7,064 nucleotides of DNA, from the NCBI GenBank assembly GCA_035559315.1, contig DATMBJ010000030.1:1-7064 (forward strand), given 5' to 3'. Below the pieces are notes generated by a model, which worked only from the letters and a program-made list of their open reading frames with translations, did no database searches and was not told where the DNA came from. Shown here piece after piece: positions 1 through 5,908 of this stretch (positions are counted from its first letter, which is position 1; each line of letters opens with the position of its first letter). Source of the DNA: DATLZM01 sp035559315 (GTDB lineage Bacteria; Actinomycetota; UBA4738; HRBIN12). The position numbers and the translations under genes are program-made.

Positions 1-177
1 CTCGCCGGGCGCCAGGCCCGCGGGGCGGTGACCGGGCGGGGCGACGGTGACGGGTGCGAGTTCGGGGCCCGGCCGGACCGAGAACAGCAGGAACTGCGGC
101 GTGCTTGCCGCCTGCGCCAGGACCACGAGCTCCTCGTCGCCATCCGCGGTGCGCACGTCTCCGGGCCCTGTTAGCAC
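1..177 (-). CDS. Possible divergent hypothetical protein, N-terminal part only (runs off left edge)
   Basis: I do not recognise this protein. Reading the minus strand leftward from a GTG at 177-175 gives 59 codons without a stop to the window edge. The translation is rich in A, V, L, P and G, with a hydrophobic stretch (LVVLAQAA, then QFLLFSV) and few third-position A/T bases. A possible Shine-Dalgarno (AGAGGAG, minus strand, 188-182) lies inside the CIRCE spacer, four bases from the GTG. Other starts in this frame are ATG 201-199 and GTG 156-154. The opposite strand is also open in the codon-aligned antisense frame and ends at TAG 172-174, but that reading is heavy in Arg and Cys and looks less like a protein. 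If the gene is real, it would be divergent from hrcA and share the CIRCE region. The call rests on composition alone. Confidence 0.33.
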   Translation of the reverse strand, partial: MLTGPGDVRTADGDEELVVLAQAASTPQFLLFSVRPGPELAPVTVAPPGHRPAGLAPGE

Positions 178-197
178 TCCGCTCCTCTGAGTGCTAA
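171..197. promoter_or_regulatory. CIRCE operator (HrcA binding site)
   Basis: The sequence shows a perfect inverted repeat, TTAGCACTC (171-179) and GAGTGCTAA (189-197), separated by exactly nine bases. This is the CIRCE consensus with no mismatch. CIRCE is bound by HrcA, the gene that begins 10 bases downstream, so the hrcA-dnaJ unit is expected to be autorepressed and released under heat or protein-folding stress, when HrcA loses activity. In many bacteria CIRCE also controls groES/groEL, which are not in this window. Confidence 0.97.
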
Positions 198-200
198 ACA
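171..200 (+). promoter_or_regulatory. Candidate hrcA promoter embedded in CIRCE
   Basis: TTAGCA (171-176) matches four of six bases of the -35 consensus. TAAACA (195-200) is a weak -10 candidate after an 18-base spacer. Both coincide with the CIRCE half-sites, so bound HrcA would cover the promoter. A start point about seven bases past the -10 falls at 207-208, on the hrcA ATG itself. The hexamers are poor matches and the placement is inferred, although this is the only A/T-rich patch upstream of the gene. Confidence 0.4.
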
Positions 201-207
201 TAGGTCG

Positions 208-1245
208 ATGGCCGAACGCACCGAGCTCGGTCCCCGGAAGGCCGCGGTCCTGCGGGCCGTGGTCGAGGAGTACGTGCGCACGGGCGAGCCCGTCGGGAGC
301 GAGACGATCGCCGAGCGGGCCGGGCTCGGGGTCTCCCCGGCCACGATCCGCAACGAGATGGCGGCCCTGGAGGAGCTCGGGTACCTCTCACACCCCCACA
401 CCTCGGCCGGCCGGATCCCCACGGACCTCGGCTACCGCTACTACGTCGACCAGCTGCCCGGCGCGCTCCGGCTGCGAGAGGCGCAGCGGCGGGCGATCGC
501 CGGGTTCTTCGCCGAGACCATGCTCGACCTCGAGGAGGTGCTCCGGGGCACGACCCGCCTGCTCTCGCGGCTCACCCAGTACGCGGGCCTGGCCGTCCCG
601 CCCTCGATCGCCGAGGAGCCGATCCTCCGCCTGGAGCTCGTCGACCTGGGCTCGGCGCTGATGGTCCTGGTGGTCGGGCAGCACGGCCGGGTGGACAAGC
701 GGGTCTTCGACCGCCCCCGCGACCTCGCCGAGGGCGCGGTGGCCGAGGTCGAGCGGAAGCTGGGGGCGGTCCGGGGGCAGACCCTGGCCGGCGCCAGCGC
801 CCTGGCCCTGCGCCTGGCGGCCGAGGCGCCGGAGGAGCAGCGGGACCTCCTCCGGGCGGTGGCCGATGCCCTCGGCGAGCTGCAGCGCGCGGCGCAGCCG
901 CACGTCCTCGTGGGGGGCGTGGCGAACCTGGCCGAGGACGTGGCCCACTGGCGGGGGGAGACGGTCCGGCGGCTCCTCGAGGCGCTCGAGCGCGAGTCCT
1001 CGCTGCTCCGGCTGCTCCGGGAGGCGGGGAGCCTGGGCGACGTCTCGGTGACCATCGGGGCGGAGCACCCCGCGACCGGGGAGTGGGACGCGTCGCTCGT
1101 GGCGGCCCCGTTCCACGCGGGGAGGACGCCGCTCGGTACGATCGGGGTCGTGGGCCCGACCCGGATGGACTACTCGACGGCGGTGGCCACGGTCCGGGCG
1201 GTGGCCCGCCGGCTCTCCGAGCTCGCGACCGAACTCGGCGCGTAG
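208..1245 (+). CDS. hrcA: Heat-inducible transcription repressor HrcA
   Basis: HrcA is the dimeric repressor that binds CIRCE operators and holds class I heat-shock genes off until unfolded protein titrates the GroE chaperonin that keeps it folded. This 345-residue protein has the usual length. Residues 1-85 form the winged-helix DNA-binding domain, with the recognition segment VSPATIRNEMAALEELGYL (42-60) and the conserved wing/linker HPHTSAGRIPTDLGYRYYVD (62-81). The remainder is the GAF-like and dimerisation region, ending in the family signature G-x-IGVVGPTRMDY (about 310-322). ATG 208 is chosen because it starts the conserved helix at the normal distance and follows CIRCE directly. Only AGG (202-204) resembles a Shine-Dalgarno, and it is too close to work well, so the message may be leaderless. 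The dnaJ gene follows after nine bases, consistent with one operon. No key motif is missing. Confidence 0.97.
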   Translation: MAERTELGPRKAAVLRAVVEEYVRTGEPVGSETIAERAGLGVSPATIRNEMAALEELGYLSHPHTSAGRIPTDLGYRYYVDQLPGALRLREAQRRAIAGFFAETMLDLEEVLRGTTRLLSRLTQYAGLAVPPSIAEEPILRLELVDLGSALMVLVVGQHGRVDKRVFDRPRDLAEGAVAEVERKLGAVRGQTLAGASALALRLAAEAPEEQRDLLRAVADALGELQRAAQPHVLVGGVANLAEDVAHWRGETVRRLLEALERESSLLRLLREAGSLGDVSVTIGAEHPATGEWDASLVAAPFHAGRTPLGTIGVVGPTRMDYSTAVATVRAVARRLSELATELGA

Positions 1246-1254
1246 CCCCTCGCC

Positions 1255-2358
1255 ATGGCCGCGACCCGGGACCTCTACGAGATCCTCGGGGTCGACCGGG
1301 ACGCCACCCAGGAGGAGATCAAGCGGGCGTACCGGCGCCTGGCCCGCCAGCTCCACCCCGACGTGAGCGACCGCCCCGACGCCGAGGAGCGGTTCAAGGA
1401 GGTCACGGCGGCCTACGAGATCCTCTCGGACCCCGAGAAGCGCCGCCAGTACGACCTGTTCGGGCGGGGGGGCGGCCCGCCGGGCTTCCCGTTCGGCGAC
1501 GTCCAGGACATCTTCGAGTTCTTCTTCGGGACCGGCGGGTTCGCCCGGCCCAGGCAGCGCCGCCGCGCCACGAGGGCCCGGCGGGGGGAGGACCTCTACG
1601 CCTCGCTCCCGCTCACGTTCGAGGAGGCCGCGTTCGGCACGACCAGGGAGGTCGAGGTGGAGCGCTTCGCGGCCTGCGCCCGTTGCGGCGGCGCGGGGGC
1701 GGAGCCCGGCACGGGCACCCAGCGCTGCCGGACCTGCGGAGGGACCGGCGAGGTCCAGGAGGTCCGCCGGAGCGTGTTCGGAACGATGATGACGGCCCGC
1801 ACCTGCGGGGCCTGCGAGGGCACCGGCGAGGAGCTCGCGGACCCCTGCCGGGACTGCGCGGGGGAGGGACGGGTGCCGGCCAGGGAGACGGTGGTGGTGG
1901 AGGTGCCGCCGGGGGTCGCGGACGGGCTCGAGCTGCGGGTCGACGGGGAGGGGCACGCGGGGCGGGGCGGGGGCCCGCCCGGCGACCTCTACCTCGCGCT
2001 CCGCGTGGAGCCGAGCCCGCTGTTCGAGCGGCGGGGCCAGGACCTCTACGGGATCCTGGACCTCTCGTTCGCCCAGGCCGCCCTGGGCGCCGAGCTCGAG
2101 GTGCCGACCCTGGACGGGACCGAGCGGGTCCGGATCGAGCCCGGGACCCAGCCGGGGACCGTGCTCCGGCTCCGCGGGAAGGGGGTGCCGAACCTCCACC
2201 GGCGGGGCCGGGGCGACCTGTTCCTCACGGTCCAGGTGGAGGTCCCGCGGGACCTGGGCAGGGAGGAGCGTCGCCTCCTCGAGCGCCTGGCGGAGCTCCG
2301 GGGCGAGGTCGCGCGGGGGCGGCCGGTCCCGGCCCGGGTCCGTCGGCCGCCGTCCTGA
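1255..2358 (+). CDS. dnaJ: Chaperone protein DnaJ (DnaJ2 type, hrcA-linked)
   Basis: DnaJ delivers unfolded clients to DnaK and stimulates its ATPase. The 367-residue product is a full type I (class A) J-protein. The J domain spans residues 5-70, with the essential HPD triad at 34-36 and the QYDLFG end. A short Gly/Phe-rich linker (71-97) contains the DIFEFFFG segment, followed by a basic stretch (about 98-110). The zinc-finger region has four CxxCxGxG repeats at Cys141/144, 158/161, 184/187 and 198/201. C-terminal substrate-binding domains run from about 210 to 335, and the last 20 residues are Arg/Pro-rich. The ATG lies nine bases after the hrcA stop and has no visible Shine-Dalgarno, so translation probably depends on coupling to hrcA. 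dnaK and grpE are absent here. Actinobacteria commonly carry this second dnaJ beside hrcA and another with dnaK, so DnaJ2 is the likely identity. Confidence 0.96.
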   Translation: MAATRDLYEILGVDRDATQEEIKRAYRRLARQLHPDVSDRPDAEERFKEVTAAYEILSDPEKRRQYDLFGRGGGPPGFPFGDVQDIFEFFFGTGGFARPRQRRRATRARRGEDLYASLPLTFEEAAFGTTREVEVERFAACARCGGAGAEPGTGTQRCRTCGGTGEVQEVRRSVFGTMMTARTCGACEGTGEELADPCRDCAGEGRVPARETVVVEVPPGVADGLELRVDGEGHAGRGGGPPGDLYLALRVEPSPLFERRGQDLYGILDLSFAQAALGAELEVPTLDGTERVRIEPGTQPGTVLRLRGKGVPNLHRRGRGDLFLTVQVEVPRDLGREERRLLERLAELRGEVARGRPVPARVRRPPS

Positions 2359-2361
2359 GCG

Positions 2362-2371
2362 GGTAGCATCG
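2362..2371 (+). promoter_or_regulatory. Candidate -10 box upstream of the HIT gene
   Basis: GGTAGCATCG contains TAGCAT (2364-2369), a TANNNT-type -10 element in the 20-base gap after dnaJ. A start point about seven bases downstream would fall at 2376-2379, immediately before or on the GTG start of the HIT gene. Eight of its ten bases recur in the box upstream of phoH (2749-2758). No convincing -35 is seen, which is common in high-GC actinobacterial promoters. Confidence 0.35.
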
Positions 2372-2378
2372 ACGGTTC

Positions 2379-2726
2379 GTGGGGCGCGACTGCGTGTTCT
2401 GCCGGATCGCGGCGCGGGAGGCGCCGGCCGAGATCCTCCACGTCTCCGACCACGTCGTGGCGTTCCGCGACGCGAACCCCAAGGCCCCGACCCACGTCCT
2501 GCTGATCCCCAAGGAGCACCTGGCGTCGGTGGCCGAGATCGAGGACCGCCACGGCCCCATGCTCGCGGAGCTCTTCCAGGCCGCCGTCCACCTCGCGAAG
2601 GCGGAGGGGATCGACCGCCGGGGCTGGCGCCTGGTGACGAACGTGGGGCCCGACGCCGGGCAGTCCGTCCACCACCTCCACTTCCACCTCCTCGGGGGGA
2701 GGCGGATGGGGTGGCCGCCCGGGTAG
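2379..2726 (+). CDS. HIT family (HinT-like) nucleotide-binding protein
   Basis: HinT-like proteins are small dimeric hydrolases acting on nucleoside phosphoramidates and related adenylated compounds; the cellular substrate here is unknown. The 115-residue product has the family length. The N-terminal CVFCRI (5-10) carries the Cys pair found in many bacterial HIT proteins and probably binds zinc. The catalytic histidine triad, H-x-H-x-H at His99, His101 and His103, sits in the segment NVGPDAGQSVHHLHFHLLGG (88-107), and the usual GWPPG tail (111-115) follows. GTG 2379 is chosen because the next residues (GRDCVFC) match the family start and no upstream start fits better. There is no Shine-Dalgarno; the TAGCAT box nearby suggests a leaderless transcript. 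Genes of this family often sit close to phoH. In several actinobacteria an rRNA methyltransferase gene (rsmE) follows dnaJ2; it is absent here. Confidence 0.93.
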   Translation: MGRDCVFCRIAAREAPAEILHVSDHVVAFRDANPKAPTHVLLIPKEHLASVAEIEDRHGPMLAELFQAAVHLAKAEGIDRRGWRLVTNVGPDAGQSVHHLHFHLLGGRRMGWPPG

Positions 2727-2748
2727 CGCCGTGACGGGCCCCGGCCGC

Positions 2749-2758
2749 GGTAGGATGG
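2749..2758 (+). promoter_or_regulatory. Candidate -10 box upstream of phoH
   Basis: GGTAGGATGG contains TAGGAT (2751-2756), closely matching the box in front of the HIT gene. Initiation would be expected near 2763, giving a leader of about 46 bases before the proposed TTG start at 2809. The box lies downstream of the GTG at 2731, which argues against using that earlier start. No -35 match is visible. Confidence 0.35.
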
Positions 2759-2796
2759 GATCGGTCGAACGCGACGGGAGGGCTGGGGCGCCACCC

Positions 2797-2801
2797 AGGG
2801 A
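2797..2801 (+). promoter_or_regulatory. Shine-Dalgarno supporting the phoH TTG start
   Basis: AGGGA lies seven bases ahead of TTG 2809, a suitable distance. Its first two bases also belong to a small possible hairpin, CTGGG (2783-2787) with CCCAG (2794-2798) and a six-base loop. Confidence 0.5.
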
Positions 2802-2808
2802 CGGACGC

Positions 2809-3786
2809 TTGGCGGACGCCACGAGCCAGGTGAAGATCCTCGTGCCGGGCAACCAGCCGATGGTGGCCCTCCTCGGCCAGCACGACGACTTCCTCAAGCT
2901 GATCGAGCAGGCCTTCGACTCCGAGATCCTGGTCCGGGGGAACGAGATCACGATCTCGGGGCCCGGGGAGGAGGTCGAGCGCGTCGCGACCCTCTTCGAG
3001 GAGCTGATCACGCTGTTGGAGCAGGGACACGAGCTGACGGAGGCCTCGGTGGGCCAGACCATCGAGCTGATCAAGGGCGAGGAGGCCCGGCCCTCCGAGG
3101 TCCTGGGCGACGTGCTGCTCTCCACCGGGCGGGGCAAGGGCATCGCGCCCAAGACCCTGGGGCAGAAGCGGTACGTCGACGCGATGCGCCGGGCGACCGT
3201 GACGTTCGCGATCGGGCCGGCCGGGACCGGGAAGACCTACCTGGCGGTGGCCACGGCGGTGAAGGCCCTCCAGGACCGCACGATCTCCCGGATCATCCTG
3301 ACCCGCCCGGCGGTGGAGGCCGGGGAACGGTTGGGGTTCCTCCCCGGCACGCTCTACGAGAAGATCGACCCCTACATGCGCCCGCTCTACGACGCGCTGT
3401 TCGAGATGACCGGCGCGGACACGCTCCCCCGCCTGATGGAGCGGGGGACGGTCGAGGTGGCGCCCCTCGCCTTCATGCGGGGGCGGTCGCTGAACGACGC
3501 CTTCATCATCCTGGACGAGGCCCAGAACACCACGCCCGAGCAGATGAAGATGTTCCTCACCCGGCTCGGGTTCGGCTCGAAGGCGGTGGTGAACGGCGAC
3601 GTGACCCAGATCGACCTCCCCCCGGGGCAGCGCTCGGGGCTCGTGGTGGTCGAGGAGATCCTCCGGGGGATCGAGGGGATCGAGTTCGTCCACCTCGGGG
3701 CGCGGGACGTGGTGCGCCACAAGATCGTCCAGGACATCGTGGAGGCCTACCGCCGCTACGGCGAGCGGGTCCGCGCCGGCGAGTGA
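2809..3786 (+). CDS. phoH: PhoH family ATPase (PhoH/YbeZ type)
   Basis: PhoH/YbeZ proteins are cytoplasmic P-loop ATPases related to superfamily 1 helicases, linked to RNA processing and repeatedly adjacent to ybeY; their exact role is still debated. From TTG 2809 the protein has 325 residues. An N-terminal domain (about 1-95) precedes the PhoH core, entered through the RPKTLGQKRYVDA-like segment here reading APKTLGQKRYVDAM. The Walker A loop is GPAGTGKT (136-143), the conserved block RPAVEAGERLGFLPGT follows, Walker B is LDEAQN (235-240), and a conserved NGDVTQIDLP begins at 262. The TTG start gives MADATSQVKI, leading into the family N-terminus, and has a Shine-Dalgarno. A longer reading from GTG 2731 adds 26 low-complexity Gly/Arg residues and begins upstream of the likely promoter. 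ybeY starts 13 bases after the stop, so the two are probably cotranscribed. Confidence 0.95.
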   Translation: MADATSQVKILVPGNQPMVALLGQHDDFLKLIEQAFDSEILVRGNEITISGPGEEVERVATLFEELITLLEQGHELTEASVGQTIELIKGEEARPSEVLGDVLLSTGRGKGIAPKTLGQKRYVDAMRRATVTFAIGPAGTGKTYLAVATAVKALQDRTISRIILTRPAVEAGERLGFLPGTLYEKIDPYMRPLYDALFEMTGADTLPRLMERGTVEVAPLAFMRGRSLNDAFIILDEAQNTTPEQMKMFLTRLGFGSKAVVNGDVTQIDLPPGQRSGLVVVEEILRGIEGIEFVHLGARDVVRHKIVQDIVEAYRRYGERVRAGE

Positions 3787-3799
3787 GGGCCGGGGGACG

Positions 3800-4237
3800 A
3801 TGACCGACGACGACGGCAGCCATCCCCGGATCCTGATCTCGAACCGCCAGCGGCTCCCGGTCGACGAGGACGCGCTGGCCGCGCTGGCCCGCGAGGTCCT
3901 CCTGGCCGAGGGGGTGCCCCGGGCCGAGCTCTCGGTCTCCCTGGTCGAGGACCGGGAGATGGCCGAGCTCCGCCAACGCTTCCTGGGCGAGCCGGGCCCC
4001 ACCGACGTGCTCGCGTTCCCGATGGGCGAGGAGGACGAGGAGGGGACGCTCCTCCTGGGCGACGTCGTGATCGCGCCGGCCTACGCGCGGCGGCGGAACC
4101 CCGACCTGGCCGCCGAGCTCCGCCTGCTGCTCGTGCACGGGATCCTCCACCTGCTGGGCTACGACCACGAGGGGGAGGAGGAGCGGGCCGAGATGTGGGC
4201 CCGCCAGGAACGGTACTCGGGGGTGCGGGTGGCGTGA
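3800..4237 (+). CDS. ybeY: Endoribonuclease YbeY (rRNA maturation factor)
   Basis: YbeY is a zinc-dependent single-strand RNA endonuclease needed for 16S rRNA 3'-end maturation and 70S ribosome quality control. The 145-residue product has the usual length. The metal site is the family motif HGILHLLGYDH (113-123), with His113, His117 and His123 as predicted zinc ligands, followed by the acidic stretch EGEEERAEMW. The upstream substrate-channel block GPTDVLAFP (66-74) is also present. ATG 3800 is preceded by G-rich sequence (GAGGG at 3785-3789 and GGGGGA at 3792-3797) that could serve as ribosome binding site. Its stop overlaps the next gene's start in a GTGA arrangement, which implies coupled translation with the membrane CBS protein. 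The N-terminal 8 residues are acidic and unconserved. Confidence 0.96.
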   Translation: MTDDDGSHPRILISNRQRLPVDEDALAALAREVLLAEGVPRAELSVSLVEDREMAELRQRFLGEPGPTDVLAFPMGEEDEEGTLLLGDVVIAPAYARRRNPDLAAELRLLLVHGILHLLGYDHEGEEERAEMWARQERYSGVRVA

Positions 4238-5502
4238 TCTGGCTCTGGGCGCTGGTCGGGGTGCTCGTGCTGCTGGGCTCGGTGCTCGCGGTGGCCGAGG
4301 CCGCCCTGACCCGGATGTCCCGGGTCCGGGCCCTCGCGCTCCGGGAGGAGGGCCGGCGGAACGCCGGGCTCCTGGTGCGGATCGAGTCGGACCCGCCCCG
4401 CTACCTGAACTCGGTCTACCTCGCGGTGATGTTCGTCCAGAACGGCTCGGCGATCCTCGTGGCGATCCTCGCCGAGCGGACCTTCGGGCAGGCCTGGATC
4501 GGGGTCGTCTCGTTCGCGTTCACGCTGCTGTACTTCGTGGTGGTCGAGGCCATGTCGAAGACCTTCGGGGTGCTCCACAGCGACCGGGCCGCGCTCGCGG
4601 TGGCGCCGGTCGTGTGGGCCCTGGGCCGGGTGCTCGCGGGGCCCACCCGGCTCCTCATCGGGCTGGCCAACGTCCTCCTCCCCGGGAAGGGCCTGAAGCA
4701 GGGCCCGTTCGTCTCGGAGGAGGAGATCCGGTCGATGGCCGAGGTCGGCCACGAGGAGGGCGTGATCGAGGAGAGCGAGAAGGAGCTCATCCACTCGATC
4801 TTCGAGTTCGGGGACCGGGTGGTCCGCGAGGTCATGGTCCCCCGGCCCGACATCGTGGCGATCGAGGCGGTCCGGCCGCTCCGGGACGTGCAGGCCCTCG
4901 TGCTCCGGCACGGGTTCTCCCGGATCCCCGTGTACCGGAGGGACCTGGACGACATCGTCGGGGTCGTCTACGCGAAGGACGTGCTGAAGGCCCTCCACCA
5001 GGGCAAGCACGACACCCCGCTCGCCGAGATTGTGCGCCCGGCCCACTTCGTGCCGGAGTCGAAGAAGGTGGCCGAGCTGCTCAAGGAGATGCAGCGGGAG
5101 AAGTTCCACATCGCGCTCGTGACCGACGAGTACGGCTCGGTGTCGGGCCTCGTGACCCTGGAGGACCTGCTCGAGGAGCTCGTGGGCGAGATCGCCGACG
5201 AGTACGACCGCGACGAGCCCACGATGGAGCCGGTCGGGGACGGCGTGTACCGGGTCTCGGGCAAGCTCGCGATCGACGAGGTGAACGAGCTGCTCGACGT
5301 GGACCTGCCCCACGAGGAGTGGGACACGGTGGGCGGGTTGATGCTGGGGCTCCTGGGTGCGATCCCCAACGAGGGTCAGGAGGTCCGGTTCCGGAACCTC
5401 GTGTTCAAGGCCGAACGGGTGCAGGGGCGCCGGATCGCGAAGGTCCTGATCACGCGGCTGGAGGACCCCGAGCGGTCCGAGGCGGAGGTGGCGGCTGAGT
5501 AG
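4234..5502 (+). CDS. CNNM/CBS/CorC_HlyC domain membrane protein (hemolysin C/CorC family)
   Basis: This family (CNNM, DUF21; often annotated hemolysin or CorC) is associated with magnesium and other divalent-cation transport; the substrate here is not shown by the sequence. From GTG 4234 the protein has 422 residues. The membrane domain spans residues 1-150, with hydrophobic segments near 2-24, 60-82, 87-108 and 118-150. It is followed by two CBS domains (about 203-255 and 268-322, with MVPRPDI and TDEYGSVSGLVTLEDLLEELVG-type sequences) and a CorC_HlyC domain (about 333-410). GTG 4234 is chosen because it shares GTGA with the ybeY stop and places the first membrane helix at the N-terminus. 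ATG 4195 would add 13 residues read through ybeY. Oddly, the E-x-x-P-K motif of the membrane domain reads EAMSK (105-109), with Ser for Pro. Cytidine deaminase overlaps its end. Confidence 0.94.
   Translation: MIWLWALVGVLVLLGSVLAVAEAALTRMSRVRALALREEGRRNAGLLVRIESDPPRYLNSVYLAVMFVQNGSAILVAILAERTFGQAWIGVVSFAFTLLYFVVVEAMSKTFGVLHSDRAALAVAPVVWALGRVLAGPTRLLIGLANVLLPGKGLKQGPFVSEEEIRSMAEVGHEEGVIEESEKELIHSIFEFGDRVVREVMVPRPDIVAIEAVRPLRDVQALVLRHGFSRIPVYRRDLDDIVGVVYAKDVLKALHQGKHDTPLAEIVRPAHFVPESKKVAELLKEMQREKFHIALVTDEYGSVSGLVTLEDLLEELVGEIADEYDRDEPTMEPVGDGVYRVSGKLAIDEVNELLDVDLPHEEWDTVGGLMLGLLGAIPNEGQEVRFRNLVFKAERVQGRRIAKVLITRLEDPERSEAEVAAE
5484..5490 (+). promoter_or_regulatory. Shine-Dalgarno that decides the cdd start (CTG 5495)
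   Basis: GGAGGTG matches the anti-Shine-Dalgarno core and ends four bases before CTG 5495. It lies inside the last codons of the upstream CBS-protein gene, where nothing else requires a ribosome binding site. It is the strongest such sequence in the window apart from the one before the zinc-ribbon gene. Confidence 0.65.
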
Positions 5503-5902
5503 CCCGGGGCCCGAGCGGCTGGAGGAGCTGGTCCAGGCGGCCCGGGCCGTCCGGGAGCGGGCCTACGCTCCCTACAGCCTGTTCGCGGTGGGCGCGGCGG
5601 TGCTGGCCGGCGGGCGGGTGTTCGTCGGGGTCAACGTGGAGAACGCCTCGTACCCGCTCTCGGTCTGCGCGGAGCGGAACGCCGTGGCGGCGGCGGTCGC
5701 GGCGGGGGAGCGGCGGGTCGACGCCGTGGCGGTCGTGGGCGGGGAGCGGGAGCCCGTGCCCCCCTGCGGCGGGTGCCGGCAGGTGCTCGCCGAGTTCGGG
5801 CCGGACGCGGTCGTGGTCTCCGAGTCCGTCTCCGGGGAACGGCGGACCTGGCGGCTCCGCGACCTCCTGCCCCACGCGTTCGGCCCGGCGAGCCTCGGGT
5901 AG
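5495..5902 (+). CDS. cdd: Cytidine deaminase, probable CTG start
   Basis: Cytidine deaminase converts cytidine and deoxycytidine to uridine and deoxyuridine in pyrimidine salvage. From CTG 5495 the product has 135 residues, the normal length of the tetrameric bacterial enzyme. The N-terminal helix LEELVQAARAVRERAYAPYS (9-28) is conserved in the family. The substrate strand is NVENASYPL (47-55), and the active site has the zinc ligand Cys58 with catalytic Glu60 in SVCAERNA (56-63). PCGGCRQ (90-96) supplies zinc ligands Cys91 and Cys94. No ATG, GTG or TTG occurs in frame between the upstream stop at 5447 and GTG 5588. Starting at 5588 would remove 31 residues including AYAPYS. CTG 5495 lies behind GGAGGTG and overlaps the upstream stop by eight bases. 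era follows six bases after the stop. Enzyme identity is secure; the start is inferred. Confidence 0.92.
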   Translation: MSSPGPERLEELVQAARAVRERAYAPYSLFAVGAAVLAGGRVFVGVNVENASYPLSVCAERNAVAAAVAAGERRVDAVAVVGGEREPVPPCGGCRQVLAEFGPDAVVVSESVSGERRTWRLRDLLPHAFGPASLG

Positions 5903-5908
5903 CGGGCG

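Noticed and set aside
1..174. A + strand open frame ending at TAG 172-174, possibly the end of an upstream gene such as hemW.
   Set aside because: The translation is unusually rich in Arg and Cys, does not resemble a HemW C-terminus, and its stop lies inside CIRCE. The minus-strand reading looks more natural, though neither is certain.
1083..2366. A 427-codon + strand frame overlapping the end of hrcA and all of dnaJ.
   Set aside because: It is an out-of-frame shadow of dnaJ with Gly/Arg/Pro-dominated composition and no motif.
388..4002. A 1204-codon open frame on the minus strand across hrcA, dnaJ, HIT, phoH and ybeY.
   Set aside because: It is an antisense frame kept open by extreme GC content. 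Its translation is Arg/Gly/Pro/His-rich low-complexity sequence with no recognisable domain, and it overlaps five well-identified genes.
4195..4233. An ATG start for the CBS protein inside ybeY.
   Set aside because: It adds 13 Gly-rich residues before the first membrane helix, while GTG 4234 gives the standard four-base stop/start overlap.
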